In this document: positions 1 through 11,439 of the stretch, one piece after another
How positions within the stretch are numbered: position 1 is the stretch's first letter
Layout of the letters: every line of letters begins with the position of its first letter
Assembly (NCBI RefSeq): GCF_000143415.4
Contig: NW_003314300.1
Location: 812,977 to 876,976, forward strand
Source: Selaginella moellendorffii
Lineage: Eukaryota > Streptophyta > Lycopodiopsida > Selaginellales > Selaginellaceae
Direction of reading: 5' to 3'
DNA length: 64,000 bases
The notes under the pieces: model-generated
What the model was told of the DNA's origin: nothing
The model's database searches: none
Seen by the model: the letters and a program-made list of their open reading frames with translations, nothing else
Translations under genes and position numbers: made by a program

Positions 1-600
1 CATGATCACTATCCTCACTATCCTCTCTTTCATTCTCTTGTGTGGTTTGGTTATGCTATGCAATGGGATAGTTATTGCATCTTCTAGCCCTTGAACCCTG
101 GGAAGAAAGATTGTGAGAATTAAAATTACCAACACTAGAACCTATAGACATTTGTGTGTATTTCCCTTTTTTCAAATGAGAGTGTGAATGAAGATTTCTA
201 AATTCTAGACAGTATGCTATGACAAACCCCTCAAAAATGCATTCTAGAAAGAATCAAGTCCTTCTTTCATATGCAATAAGCTTACATCAATGGTTATTTT
301 TTTCCCTTTCATAGAATCTTATTTCAAATTTAATAATTTTTTAAGTCTGACAAGCCTGACATTTACTAGCCAAAAAGCACAGAGTCAAATTTAAAGAAGT
401 TACAAGAATACTTTTTTTGAAAACATTTTATTTTATGTTCTAACAAATGTCCCTATCATTGTATGTAGTAAATATTTAAAATATTAGAACAAGAAGTGTC
501 CTTTAGAACATTTTTATCTATATAATATATAGAGAACTATGAAATTATTAGGTTCGCCATAACCTTAAAATTTCAAAGTTTATAATGTTTGTACTAAATT
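1..600. other. AT-rich sequence without a recognised gene
   Basis: I see no open frame of useful length, no terminal repeat and no known motif here. The stretch is AT-rich and stops at a run of GAGCTC-type short palindromes near 610-660. It could be the interior of the DNA element whose end seems to lie at about 671. Confidence 0.5.
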
Positions 601-607
601 ACAATTG

Positions 608-671
608 AAAATTGAGCTCAACTCGTGAGCTCAACTCTTCAACTCATGAGCTCAAGTATGGTCCGCACCCC
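608..671. mobile_element. Possible hAT-like transposon terminus
   Basis: Several GAGCTC/CATGAG short palindromes are followed by a segment whose reverse complement starts TAGGGGTGCGGACC, which resembles the TAGGG/CAGGG ends of plant hAT elements. The gypsy gag frame begins directly after it at about 674, so this looks like a junction where a DNA element interrupted the retrotransposon. A comparable GAGCTC-rich end lies at 55150-55202, again abutting a gypsy frame. The other end is outside the window, so no target duplication can be checked. Confidence 0.35.
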
Positions 672-673
672 TA

Positions 674-1867
674 GGGAACTCTAGATGCAGAGGCTTTAGT
701 GGCTATTCCGATGGTTTTGCATGATGTGGGTCTTCGATGGTGGAATTGGCTTGAGGAGTCTCGTGTTGTGGATAAGAAACCACTAGTGTCTACCATGGAT
801 GAGTTTGAGGCTATTTTCTATTTACGTTTTGCCCCTCATTACGACGTGGAGAATGCTCGTACAGAACTTCGACATTTCCAGCAAGGGAAATGACACTCGA
901 GGACTATATTGAGAAGCTTACTCGCTTGATTAGTCATGTTCCAACGAAGGATCTAGATCAGAACAAGTCCTACTTCATTGATGGCTTACATAGTGAGAGC
1001 ATGCGGCAACACTTGCGTCATTCTCAGCCTATAAAGAGTTTGGAAGAGCTCTTTGATGCGGCTCGTCGACTTGACAATGACAAGCACAAGTCTCGCAAGC
1101 GTTCGCGGAGTCCTTCTGTCAAGAATCGTCGTGATGATCGCCGTGGACACAAGGATGGGAACAAGTATCACAAGTTGAAGTCGGTGGTGACTACTTCAGA
1201 TGCAAAGGGGTCCAAGAAGCAGAAGTTCTTTGTGAAGAATTATAGACAGGGTTGTCATCATTGCGGCGAACTCGGACACTACAAGGCTGATTGTCTGCAG
1301 TTGAAGAATAAGCAGCAAGATAAGAAGAATGGCCAATCTTCTTCTCACGGTAAGTCAGATACTAAAAAGTTGCAAACTTTGCAGCGTGAGGATGACGAAA
1401 ACAACTATTTTGGTTGGAGGAAGAGACTTTCGATCGTTGCTCATCAGCTCAATTGTGTGTGGAACAAAATGGAGCTCGAGGATACACGTGAATCAGCTTT
1501 AATGCTGAAGGGCGTATTCCGTGGCAATCCAGTGCGGATTTTACTAGATAGTGGGAGTGATGACAACTTTGTTTCGGCAAAGTTTGTTGCGGAGCATGGC
1601 CTGGTCACATGCGGAGTTCTTCCATACACAGTGAAAGGTGCAGTTACCTCTACTCAACATTTCGATGCTTGTGTCGAGGGGTTGGAAGTGTTAGTTGGCA
1701 AAACCACACTTGTGGAGACTTTTTATCTTGCAGATATCCATCTTGTGGATCTCATTTTTGGGATGCCATGGTTGGTGAAGGTGGATCCGGAGATAAAGTG
1801 GAGTATTAAGCGTATCTCGCTAAAGTATGGTGGCGTTAAAGATGTGTGGTTTGGCGAGGGAGTTTAG
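674..1867 (+). pseudogene. Ty3/gypsy gag and protease, frameshifted
   Basis: This is the Gag capsid region and aspartic protease of a plus-strand Ty3/gypsy retrotransposon. The capsid part reads from about 674 to 890 in one frame (LRWWNWLEE, YLRFAPHYDVENARTELRHF), then shifts to a second frame at about 890 (MTLEDYIEKLTRLISHVP). A basic K/R-rich stretch at 1080-1220 is followed by one CCHC zinc knuckle at about 1253-1294 (CHHCGELGHYKADC). The protease has the catalytic ILLDSGSDDNF motif near 1540. The frame ends at 1867, and the link to RT is also out of frame. Family assignment is firm; the copy is dead. Confidence 0.85.
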
Positions 1868-1995
1868 CCACCAGTTGGTATGCTCTCTGCTACATCTTTG
1901 AAGCGGGCTTATTGTAATGGAAAAGCACTTTCGAGTTACTTGCTATTTATTTATGACTTGGGGACCAAGGCACGTGTGGGGGAGAAGCAGCAGTA

Positions 1996-2838
1996 CGGGA
2001 TGTACTTGATGAGTTTTTTGATGTTTTTCCATCTGAACTTCCTCATGGATTGCCTCCGTTACGAGGTGTGGAGCATGGGATTACATTGGAGTTGGGGATG
2101 CGGCCAATTTACCGGCATCCATTTTGGTTAATTTATGCGGAGGAGCAAGAAGTTCAATGACAAGTCAAAGAGTTACTTGAGTTTGGATTTATTCAGCCAA
2201 GTAAGTCTCCGTTTGGTGCTCCGGTTTTGCTTGTGAAGAAGAAGGACAGTTCAATGCGAATGTGTATTGACTACCGCGCTTTGAACAAGAAGACAGTGAA
2301 GGATAAGATGCCGATGCCACGTGTGGATGATATCCTAGACAAGCTTGGTGAAGCACGAGTGTTTACCAAGATTGATCTAAGGAGTGGATATCATCAGATT
2401 GCAATGGATGATGCATCTATCTCCAAGACGGCATTCAACATAAGCTTCAGACATTTTGAGTTTACAGTTATACCATTTGGTTTGACGAGTGCACCAGCCA
2501 CATTTACTCGGTTGATGATTGAGGTATTTAGGCGTTATCTTCATGAGTTTGTGGAGATTTTCCTGGACGATATTCTTGTTTTAAGCAAGAATATGGAGGA
2601 GTATAAGGTGCATTTGCGCAAGGTTCTTTTGTTACTCCGAGACAGCAAACTTTATGCGAAGAAGAGCAAATGTGAATTTGCAAAGTCAGAGGTGGAATAT
2701 CTAAGCCATATTATGACATCTAAGGGTGTTAAGACAGATCCAAGGAAGGTGGTTGTGGTGGAAAATTGGCCTACACCGACTACAGTGGTTGAGTTGCACA
2801 ATTTTCTTGGTATGGCTAATTACTACCAACGTTTCTAG
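1996..2838 (+). pseudogene. Ty3/gypsy reverse transcriptase, same element
   Basis: Reverse transcriptase region in one frame from 1996, interrupted by an in-frame TGA at 2158-2160 and ending at the TAG at 2836-2838. The order of motifs is the usual one: the pre-RT linker (VLDEFFDVFPSELP, then [12 protein letters not shown]), the fingers motif [12 protein letters not shown], the substrate motif [26 protein letters not shown], and the active-site box [11 protein letters not shown], in which both catalytic aspartates are kept. [12 protein letters not shown] marks the start of the thumb/connection. It follows gag-protease in the order expected for Ty3/gypsy. Confidence 0.88.
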
Positions 2839-3366
2839 TATAAGTTTGCAGAGGTGGCTATTCCTTTGACGGTTGTTATGCAAAAATGTGCCATTTGAGT
2901 GGAAGAAGCCACAAGAGGAGAGTTTTGTGGTGCTGAAATGATTGTTGAGCGAGCCTCCAATGCTTCGCATTGCTAATTCATCAAAACCTTATGAGGTGAC
3001 ATGCGATGCGAGTGGTTATGCACTGGGAGGAGTTCTCATGCAAGAGGGACAGCCTATTGCATATGAGAGTCGAATTTTGAATTTCGCAGAGCAATGCTAT
3101 TCCACATATGAGCAAGAGTTACTCTCTATTGTTCATGTTTTGCAGACGTGGCGGCACCATCTTTATGGTGTAGTGTTCGTAGTGTTGACAGATCACAAAC
3201 CACTTATGTATCTTTTCACATAGAAGGAGTTGAACACTAGGCAAGTTCGTTGGATGGTCAAACTCATGGAGTTTGGGGAGTTTCCTATTGAGCATCGTTC
3301 AGGAAAATTCAATGTGGTGGCAGATGCTTTATCTCGTGTTTATCATGTGGCGACGTTACAAACATG
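2839..3366 (+). pseudogene. Ty3/gypsy RNase H, same element
   Basis: RNase H domain that degrades RNA in RNA:DNA hybrids. After a frameshift near 2840-2940 the frame reads CDASGYALGGVLMQEG (first catalytic Asp), YSTYEQELLSIVHVLQTW (catalytic Glu) and VLTDHKPLMYLF (second Asp). A TAG at 3221-3223 interrupts it; the same frame continues with RQVRWMVKLMEF and ends HRSGKFNVVADALSR, the standard link to integrase. Confidence 0.85.
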
Positions 3367-3379
3367 ATTTTGTCATCAT

Positions 3380-3658
3380 TTGAATAAGGTGGTCAATGAT
3401 CCTTTAATCTCTATTGGGCAATTGGTTGAGCATGCTCAGGCTCAGGATGCTGAGGTGGCCTCTTTGCGAGACCAGATGGAAGCCCCTTTCTCATTGGTGG
3501 ATGGGATTCTCTACTACAATGGCCGTGTATATTTGCCACGGGTGGATGTGTTAATTACTCAAGTTTTATTCCACTATCATGATCATCTAGAGGCCGGTCA
3601 TTTTGGGGGGAAGAAGATGTATGAGTTGATTAAGCAAACTTTTATTGGAGGAATATGA
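3380..3658 (+). pseudogene. Integrase N-terminal fragment, truncated
   Basis: The frame has the start of a gypsy integrase: a linker with DGILYYNGRVYLPR, then the HH half of the HHCC zinc-binding domain (HYHDHLEAGHFGGKKMYELIKQTF). The CC half and the whole DDE catalytic core are missing; sequence after 3660 instead resembles the gag-protease linker. The element is therefore 3'-truncated or rearranged. Confidence 0.75.
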
Positions 3659-3699
3659 AAGTTGATATCCTCAAGTATTGTAAATTATGAGCTTTATCA

Positions 3700-4500
3700 G
3701 CATGAGGATGACGAAAACGACCATTCCAGTCAGAGGAAAAGACTTTCGATCGTTGCTCGTTAGCTCAACTATGTGTGGAATAAGATGGAGCTCGAGAATA
3801 TACATGAATCAGCTTTAATGCTGGAGGGCGTGTTCTGTGGCGATCCAATGCAAATTTTACTGGATAGGTAGGATCTTATCCCTTACACCCTAAGCCAACT
3901 GGCTAAAGGGGTGATCACTTGGTCAGGTCCTATTATCCTGACCTGATGCCTAATAATCCTCCCCCTCGCTCGAGGATATGCATGAATCAGCTTTAATGCT
4001 GGAGGGCGTGTTCCATGGCGATCCAGTGTGGATTTTACTGGATAGGTAGGATCTTATCCCTTACACCCTAAGCCAACTGGCTAAAAGGGTGATCACTTGG
4101 TCAAGTCCTATTATCTTGACCTGGTGCCTAACAATCCTCCCCCTCGTCAGTCGGGGAACAATCCTCCCCCTCGTCAGTCAGGGAATGATCATTTGCAATC
4201 ATACTTAGGCCACCCTCTAGTCACCATGGTCCTTCTTTTAGGGTCTACCTTCCTCCCCCTCGTCAATCAGGGAATGATCGTCCGCGATCATACTTAAGCC
4301 ACCCTCCGGTCACCATGGTATCGAAGCCCAGTTCGATTCTCATGGTTGATAAGTGGGGCAAGAATATTCTAAAGGAATATTTAACATGGTGGATCTAGAG
4401 GGAGAACCAAAGTTTAGTAAACCCTAAGAGAAGGATCATTGTTAGAATCTTATCCCTTACACCCTAAGCCAATTGGCTAAAGGGGTGATCATTTGATTGC
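3700..4500. repeat. Rearranged short repeats, including gag-linker duplications
   Basis: About 3701-3868 is a diverged copy of 1386-1552, the linker before the protease, and part of it recurs at about 3966-4047. After each of these copies comes the same segment of about 90 bp, ATCTTATCCCTTACACCC..., at 3869-3960 and 4048-4140; a third partial copy lies at 4440-4500. A C-rich short motif (AATCCTCCCCCTCGTCAGT) is repeated at 3955-4270. At 4316-4342 TGGTATCGAAGCCCAG followed by GTTCGATTC resembles a Met-tRNA primer site. The block may be LTR debris of a small element; no intact unit is seen. Confidence 0.5.
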
Positions 4501-4504
4501 AGGG

Positions 4505-6100
4505 CCCTTTCCTTAACAAAGCACCAAATCAAGCAAAACGTCGAAGCAACTAGGGATGTGGAATAAGCTGAACAAGCTATTGCAATTGCAAGTGGTGATA
4601 TAGAGAAGCTGCTAGATTTCTTCAGGTGATACATCTATCCACTAGATGATCCAGGTGTTCCAAAGTTCCTGGAGGATTTAGACAAACAGTTCATCCAGTA
4701 CAATGCCAAGAGAGTCGCAGTCAAGAAGCAAAAGCTGGAGTTGGAGTTGCAAATGGTCTTGGGATCTGTCGAATCTCTTGATCTGACTGCCCCCTATAGA
4801 CGACAAGTCTAGCCTCAGCCGGGTAAACTCAACAAGGGTGGAGAGGAAGCAGCTGGAATGCAGCGAGGAATTCGACCACATGGGCTTTCCTGATCTTCCT
4901 TTCTCTCGTCTCTTTGCGGAAGCTTTTGTAAGAGATTTGAAAGCGGCCAGGGTATTGGTGCAGCGGGTAACCAACGAGATGGATGACGACCTGAAGAAGG
5001 ACTCATACGCACGACAGGTCCGCTTTCTCCTCAGCTACGCCAAGGCAATTGCACGCTCACAGAATGTGCCCATACAAATCACAGTGGTCAATTCGCTGTC
5101 AGGCGAAACAACATGTCGCTTGGTCAGTATTACAGAATCCCAGATGGATTTTTCCATATAGGTGCCAGATTGAACGCCGCAGAGCAGAAGACTGAGAACT
5201 CACGTTCTCTTTTGAAAGTAGAAGAGGCTCGAGGGCAGTTGGTAGTCACAGGCAATTTCCTGTTTCTGGACCGAAGCAAGTATCACGGAGTTGAGGGAAG
5301 GTACGGGGGATTGGAAACAGTGTGTGTATCAAGCACACGAGTACGACAGGAGACCTCAGACAGTAGACAAACCTTTGCTTCCGTTGGAGGACGGCCTGGC
5401 GATCTTTTTACCATCAACATGGACATGCCCGCTGTCCAGTGGATAGGGGCAACCCTTGACAGGCAAATATTGGAAGAAGGAGGACTCAGAGCTGTGGGCG
5501 GCGTTTCCAGGGATCCTTTTTCTCGTCACAATCTCGGGCTGAAAGCCAGCAGCGGCTAGTTTTTTGAAATTCCAGTGCAAAGCCGAATGGATGAGAAGAT
5601 GACGGTTGCCGTGACAGACTGCAGTACACACAGAGACTAGTCTGGCTTTCAGAGTTTCATGGGGAGGCCAGGACTGGTGGCTGAAGGTTGGGCCAGACGT
5701 GCAACGCCGGGCCGAGGCGCTCCAGACATTAGAGCAGGAGTGGATATGGGAGAGATGGTTTCAAATGGAACGGGATATGTTTTCAGAGCTCAACTTGGAG
5801 AGACAGGTTCTTTTCCGGTGATGGTGGAGGCTCAAGGCTTAGGCCAGCGATGCTTGTCAAGGATGTGGGGGAGTGGAAAGACTTGCTCTTTTGCTGCCTG
5901 GAAATTCTCAACGAGAATTCGCTGCCGTGGAGCAAGGCTGCGGAGAGCGGGAGCGACGACGAGTTCTCGAACTCAGGCGGCATGGTGGCAAAAAGCAATG
6001 GTCACCTCTACGAGCCTTTGCTTGCGCACCTCAAATGGTATGTATGGTTTTCTTTTGTCTCTGAATTACGTGCTGGCAGGGCTGGGCATCCCTTGATCAC
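4505..6100 (+). pseudogene. Unrecognised coding-like region, several frames
   Basis: GC content and codon texture look coding, but I cannot name a family. Visible stretches: about 4635-4810 (FLEDLDKQFIQYNAKRVA...), 4838-5161 in another frame (SRLFAEAFVRDLKAARVLVQ...), 5113-5559 (short peptide ending LGLKASSG), and about 5610-5820 (WWLKVGPDVQRRAEALQTLE, then WIWERWFQMERDMFSELNLE). The last is rich in Trp, Glu and Arg like a helical protein. A splice-acceptor-like TTGATTGCAG lies at 4494-4503. It could be exons of a decayed host gene or a captured fragment. No catalytic motif is visible. Confidence 0.4.
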
Positions 6101-6329
6101 AGATAACACACTCAACTTGTCTCTTCACACTAAAGTGGATAATCTTCAGCTTCTCATCTGCCGAAAGTATCATTATTCAGATTCAGTTTATAGGATGACA
6201 ACGGTACTTTTCTCATTCAGCAAAGTGGAGGCAGAGCACAGTGAGACCACCATCAACTCCAGCAATGGTTTTTGGTTTTACCTCTCTCTCAAATCTCAGC
6301 CTCTCTTTTGTGTTTGGCTCTAGTTGTTT

Positions 6330-7425
6330 GCAAGTATCAAAAGTAGAGTTACTGTTGTAATTAATACTAGCAAGGAATCCAAGTTGGCTGGCCTAAATAA
6401 GTATTTAAAGATGGAATAGCATCATAAAAAAAAAACAGACATACAATATAATATATAATTAAGATTGCATTTCCATTCTAGTAGGGGTTTAAACCTTAAC
6501 TAATATATCTTATTTCTTAGTTTAATCCACTTTATTATATTCCTAATGTTTCTTCCTTATATTTTCTTCTTTTGGTATGTTAATCATTTATGAATTTTAT
6601 AATTTTCATTTTTAATTCAGTATTGAGTTGAGTTTTTTCTATCTTCCTTATACTAATCTAAATGTCGAGCATGTATGTAAAGTTAGAGAATTTTATTTTT
6701 GTTTTGTTGATAGTATTCCCCTATTCTAGGGTTAAGTCATTTTTTCCATAAATGCATGTCCCTAATTATAAGTGTTATTGAGAATCTTTACTTTACTGTT
6801 ACTGTTAAGAAGTTTATGTGTTCCTTTGAGTGTATGTATGTATATATATATGTATGTATGTATATATATATCTATATAATAAAATATGTTCTAAACCACA
6901 ATTAACTTATATTTTTATTTATATAGGCTATTTTTGTTACAGTAATTTTTTATTTATTATTTAAATAATTAATATCAATAAACAGTAATAATTTTAATTA
7001 AATTTTTTTTATAATGATGGTATTAAAAAAGCTTTAAATCAGATTTAAACCAGTTTATTAGCTTAGAAGATAATCTTAAACAGACACTCTTCAAGAAATT
7101 TGGATTATTTTAATTATTATATAGAATGGTAAAGTGAAAAGATTATGGAGTGATAAAAGTTTTCACCTAAGGAGGTTATAGTGGTTTTATGGTATAATGT
7201 TTTATTTATATTTTAGTAAAATAATTTTAAAAAAATTTTAAATAGACAATAAAACTTATAAAGCTAAAATTAAATTTATGTATACTTTTATTTCCTTCTA
7301 CCAAGTTTGTAAGTTCTTGAATTGTTGAGTGTTATACTCATGATTTTCTTTAGTGTTAGATTCCTAAGTCTCAAAGCTGTACTCTTCATTTCTTCTTAGA
7401 TCGTTGTTAATAAAATTGGTGTTTG
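6330..7425. other. AT-rich non-coding stretch with TA/TG microsatellite
   Basis: No gene seen. A TATG/TA simple repeat occupies about 6833-6880. The right edge merges into the minus-strand integrase remnant. Confidence 0.6.
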
Positions 7426-7429
7426 TTAA

Positions 7430-8470
7430 GGTTGATGGTTTGGAGATATTTATTGTTAAGTGTTGTAATTGCTACCATTCCTAAATTTTTGAATTATTGG
7501 ATAACGAATGATCCTTTCCATCTTGATTTTATCTTTGAGCCAATTTTCTCTATGTTTTCTTGAAACCATAAAACTTGATCTCCAACTTTAAATTCTTCAC
7601 TTTTCTTGAGTTGTCTTTTTTTGTCATGGTTAGCTTTTCTTATGGTTTCAAGTGTCTAAATTATATGTAGATGTACTTTGTCAAGCATTTTTAGCATTGC
7701 TAGTCTTTTTTTAACTAATTCTTCTTGGTTGATCTTGTAATGTATTGCCATTTGCAATGAAGAAATGATATACTCAAGTAGTGTCAAGGCTTCTAAGCCA
7801 TAGACAAACTTGAACAGTATCGAGTTTATTGAAACCTTATAAACAATTCAATATGCTCATAAGGTGTTGTAAATGCAATTGTCTTTGTCTTTTTGATTCA
7901 TCTTCATAATCTTCTTGAGTATATTCTTGAGGGTTTTGTTTGTAGATTCAATTTGATTATTTCCTTGAGGATAGTATGGTGTTGAAGTTTTGTGCTTGAT
8001 TGTAAACTCTTGAGTCAGAATGTTGATCGTCTCATTAATGAAGTGTGTTCCCTGATCTATAACAAGTTCTCAAGGTAAACCATACCTTGTAATGATGTTT
8101 TTATAGATGAACTTTGCTGTTTTTTTCATTGTTACAACCTTCATTAGTTAAACTTCAACCCACTTTATCATGTAATCAGTAATTATGAGGATATATTTGT
8201 TTTGCTTAGAACTTGTTGTAAGTGGTCCTACAAAGTTGAGTCTCCATTGTTGAAATTAAGTTGTAGGATGAAGTTTTTGATTTTTCTTTTTCAGCACATA
8301 CTTGGTTCTTTGACAAATGTCACATTCTTGATTAAATTTTGCTGAGTCATTCCAGAGTGTTGGCCACCAAAGTCTAACTTGTAAAATCTTCCAAACTTCA
8401 TATTCTCTTCTCCTAGAGGACCAGATAGACTTCCACACATTACTTGCTTCTTTTAAAGAATGCTTCATTG
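7430..8470 (-). pseudogene. Ty3/gypsy integrase of a minus-strand element, decayed
   Basis: Reading leftward from about 8470, the minus strand gives an integrase. The zinc-binding end reads LWWPTLWNDSAKF then CDICQRTK. Next come a core start with WRLNFVGPLTT, where the first catalytic Asp is replaced by Asn, then LVIDQGTHFINE (second Asp kept) and STPYYPQGNNQIEST (catalytic Glu kept). A C-terminal part reads KVGDQVLWFQENIEKIGSK and WKGSFVI. Several in-frame stops are present. Its gag and protease lie at 15-17.5 kb in the same orientation; the 8.47-14.83 kb block between them is a different plus-strand element. Confidence 0.8.
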
Positions 8471-9137
8471 AAGAAAAACCCACAAATCGGCTACTTGTCG
8501 ACCTATTTTGTTTTGGCAGGGTGCTCACGAGTCTGTTCCTGACTATGTCACCCAGTTTCGAGCATACTAGAAACAGTGGTGGGATCGCAAAGTGGTCCAA
8601 GATGAGCAACAGGGGATCATGACATTCAAAGCGGGTCTACGTGTGAATTTGCAGCGGAAACTTCTCAAGAAGACATTCAAGTCTTGCCGCGAGGCATTTT
8701 CATTGGCCACAAAGCTGGAAAGAGAACTTCTTGTCGACATGAGGATTGCTAGAGTTGATTTCGACCAAGCCATCACCCCATCGGAGTCACCTTGTGCAGC
8801 TGTTCACCCATCCATACCAAAGCCCGTCACTATTGAGCATACACCTCTGGCTATTGAGAACTTTGCAAACGAGATGCGACAGCTGAAGGAGATCATTCTT
8901 CAGCAACAATCACACCATGATAAACTGCTCCAGGAGTTAGTGGAGTCCAGGAAAGAGGCAGCTACAGCTCGGGAATGGAGATTTAAGTCCCGTTGGTGCA
9001 CTCACTACAAGACGAACACACACAATATGCAGCGCTGCTTCAACCTTCACCCAGAGCTTCGGCCTCCACCTTCTCAATGTGTTCAACAATGTCCCTTTGC
9101 TGATAATTCCACATCGTCTCGGGGTCCAAAGACATAA
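8470..9137 (+). pseudogene. Gag of a Tat-like Ty3/gypsy element
   Basis: A plus-strand Gag. The frame carries YVTQFRAY (about 8545), then TFKAGLRVNLQRKLL and the open frame 8592-9137. The end holds a Cys/His cluster WCTHYKTNTHNMQRCFNLHP. This arrangement (CxxH...H...C...HPELRP) is typical of gag proteins of plant Tat/Ogre-type elements. The 5' part and 5' LTR are missing: sequence to the left of about 8470 belongs to the minus-strand integrase. Stops at 9135 onward break the link to protease. Confidence 0.7.
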
Positions 9138-9589
9138 CAAGAGCAGTTGGAGCGACAAGCAATTGAGGCAGCCCCTTCGTCAAGCAAAGGCAAGGCACCC
9201 GCCTCATCGATCAACATGATTTTGGTAGCTGAGGAACTCTATAGGCAACAGTAGCAAACTGCAGCCCCTCGAGCCAAAGCGAAGAAGACAGCAGGTGCTT
9301 AGCCTCCCATAGATCCCTCAGTGTCACTTGAGAGTGAATCTCTGTTGGCACCAAATCTAGTGACACAAAGGGTGGCTTGTAAGCTCCCCTTCAAGTCACT
9401 ACTCTCTTCTCCTCCTGAGATCTCACTAACAGCTATTCCTATTCTGGAGCCGGTTCTTCAATAGCTGGTTGACACTCCCGTCACCTTTTCACTCCGAGAC
9501 ATGTTGTGTCTTGTCCTGGGATTCAGCCAGCATTTAGAGGAGTTTGCACGGTCAGGAACACCAGAGAGCACTCTCTAGAGGACTCCTCA

Positions 9590-9938
9590 AGAGGTGCACA
9601 TTGTCAACATGACAAGATATGGTGGAGATCCTGGTCCATTCTTTATTCCTGTGTAGATTGGTACTTCCTCTTGTAAGATGGATGCTTTGGTTGACTCCGG
9701 TTCTAGAAGCAACATTATCTCTCTCGAAGCTGCCCTTTCAGCACAGCTACAGATCACTGAGAGCTCCTCTATCATGCTCAAGACCTTCGCCAACCACACT
9801 GTTCCTCCAGCAGGCATTTGCTGTGGTGTCAAGGTCTTAGTGCAGGGTGTTATTTCTGAGGTGGATTTCTTTGTGGTTGACTACCAACATCTTGGAATGT
9901 CCTCTTTGAAGGACTCTATCATCCTTGGCAGCTCGTAG
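9590..9938 (+). pseudogene. Aspartic protease of the Tat-like element
   Basis: Retropepsin-like domain. The catalytic motif is MDALVDSGSRSNIISL at about 9678-9725, followed by a hydrophobic strand with GVISEVDFFVVDYQHLGM and the C-terminal IILGSS. One TAG interrupts the frame just upstream of 9660. It follows gag and precedes a long spacer ORF. Confidence 0.75.
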
Positions 9939-10070
9939 CAAGTCACAGCCCATTGCACCCTTGACAGCACACAAGGCAAGATGGAAATTAGCAATGGAAC
10001 CCATAGCACCACCTTTCTCAACAACTATAGCAGATCTCTTTCTCAGCAAGCCCAGTAGGCTCAGACTAAG

Positions 10071-10772
10071 ATGGCCTCCACACCATACTTTCCTCCTGAG
10101 CTCATAGAGGTTTTTCCTGAGTTGGCGGTGGAGTTGACCATCTATGGAGGTGAGTCAGATAGCCCGAGACATCTCTCAGCTTCACTCTCTTTATTTGAGA
10201 GTAAGGCCAAGCCTCTAGACACACCCTCTTTATTTGATGGCGGGGCTTATAGAGTACGGGCTCCCATATCCAGCTTTCCGGAGTGTTTCTCGATAGAGGA
10301 AGGGCTCCTTGATTCGTTTCTTGCACGGGACCAACTCCCTCTTATGGAGCTTCATGACACAATCACTCCAGACCAGGTCAATCTTTCGCAGGACACAGCC
10401 GAACTCAATCCTCCTCAACAACTATCTGAGGTGTCACACAGCCAGCATCTTCCTACTAAAATCGCAGTAGCTGACGACTTCGAGCGTATTTTGTCATGCT
10501 GTTTCTTGAAGATGGAGGATGACATCCAAACACAGAACTGGCAGAAAGAATCAAGCCAATCAGACGTGCTGCATGTGAGTTATAGCTCTTTGAGTTCAGA
10601 ATTTTTTACCGTGGAACTCCCGGTACAGGTCCAAGTGTATTACACTGAAACTTCAGCACTAGACTTGGACTGGACTTTAGTGGAGGATCTTCCTTCACTT
10701 GCAGAGTACTTGGCTATAGTCCTTGCATTAGACATTGAGTGCTCAAAGCATCAGAAGCAAAGAGAACAATGA
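10071..10772 (+). CDS. Spacer ORF between protease and RNase H, unknown
   Basis: An open frame of 233 codons, rich in Ser, Leu, Pro and acidic residues, with no motif I can name. It lies between the protease and the extra RNase H of the same element, so it is most likely a non-enzymatic linker of the polyprotein rather than a separate gene. A tract with EDLPSLAEYLAIVLALDIE lies near its end. Confidence 0.4.
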   Translation: MASTPYFPPELIEVFPELAVELTIYGGESDSPRHLSASLSLFESKAKPLDTPSLFDGGAYRVRAPISSFPECFSIEEGLLDSFLARDQLPLMELHDTITPDQVNLSQDTAELNPPQQLSEVSHSQHLPTKIAVADDFERILSCCFLKMEDDIQTQNWQKESSQSDVLHVSYSSLSSEFFTVELPVQVQVYYTETSALDLDWTLVEDLPSLAEYLAIVLALDIECSKHQKQREQ

Positions 10773-10859
10773 ATAGAGACTCCGGATCCAATAGCAACGT
10801 TCTTGCCAGACTTGCCAGAGACAGTCTTGCCAGATGTGGTGTCCCCAATATCTTTATTT

Positions 10860-11260
10860 GAAGAAGAGGACACTTCTATGATTACAGCTTATTTTGACGG
10901 TGCTTTATGCTCCAAAAACCAGGTTGCCGGCATTGGAGTTTGGATGATTAATTCTGCGGAGAACAAAGTAGCCGACCTCTCTATCACTTTGCCAGCAACA
11001 TTAGCTAATGAAGCAGAGTACTTGGCGGCTATCAGTGCCATGAAGTTGGCCACAGATCTCAAGTTTAGGTGAGTCACTTTCATTAGAGATGCACAACTCA
11101 TCATACGCCAACTTACTGGAGAATACCAAATCCGCAAAGAGAACCTGAATGAGCTATGGCAGCAGGCGGTCCACCTGAAGGATGAGTTCTCTCAGGTGAC
11201 TTTTCAAAGTGTCCCTTGTGAAGAAAACTTTTGGGTGGACAGGCTATCACATCAAACACA
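10860..11260 (+). pseudogene. Extra RNase H (aRNH-type) placed upstream of RT
   Basis: RNase HI-like domain of the type found as a second RNase H in Tat elements. Visible motifs in order: ITAYFDGALCSKNQVAGIG (first Asp), LANEAEYLAAISAMKLA (Glu), then after a TGA at 11070-11072 VTFIRDAQLIIRQLTGEYQ (Asp) and ENFWVDRLSH (C-terminal Asp). The order here is protease - this domain - RT - gypsy RNase H, whereas in the Tat elements I know it follows RT and the gypsy RNase H. It keeps the expected acidic residues, while the downstream gypsy RNase H has lost its first Asp. Confidence 0.72.
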
Positions 11261-11439
11261 CCATGATGCGAGAGGCAAAAGGCACCTCCTACTCTTTGGT
11301 TTCCAAGGTCAAGGGGGAATCTAAGATAGATGAGCCCCTTGGGCCCAAGGTTTCTCCAGACTCTAGGGTTCATGCAATTTTCCTAGGTGATGACAAGGAC
11401 CTGGTCTTTATTGCCACATCACTTGCTTCAACAAATGCA

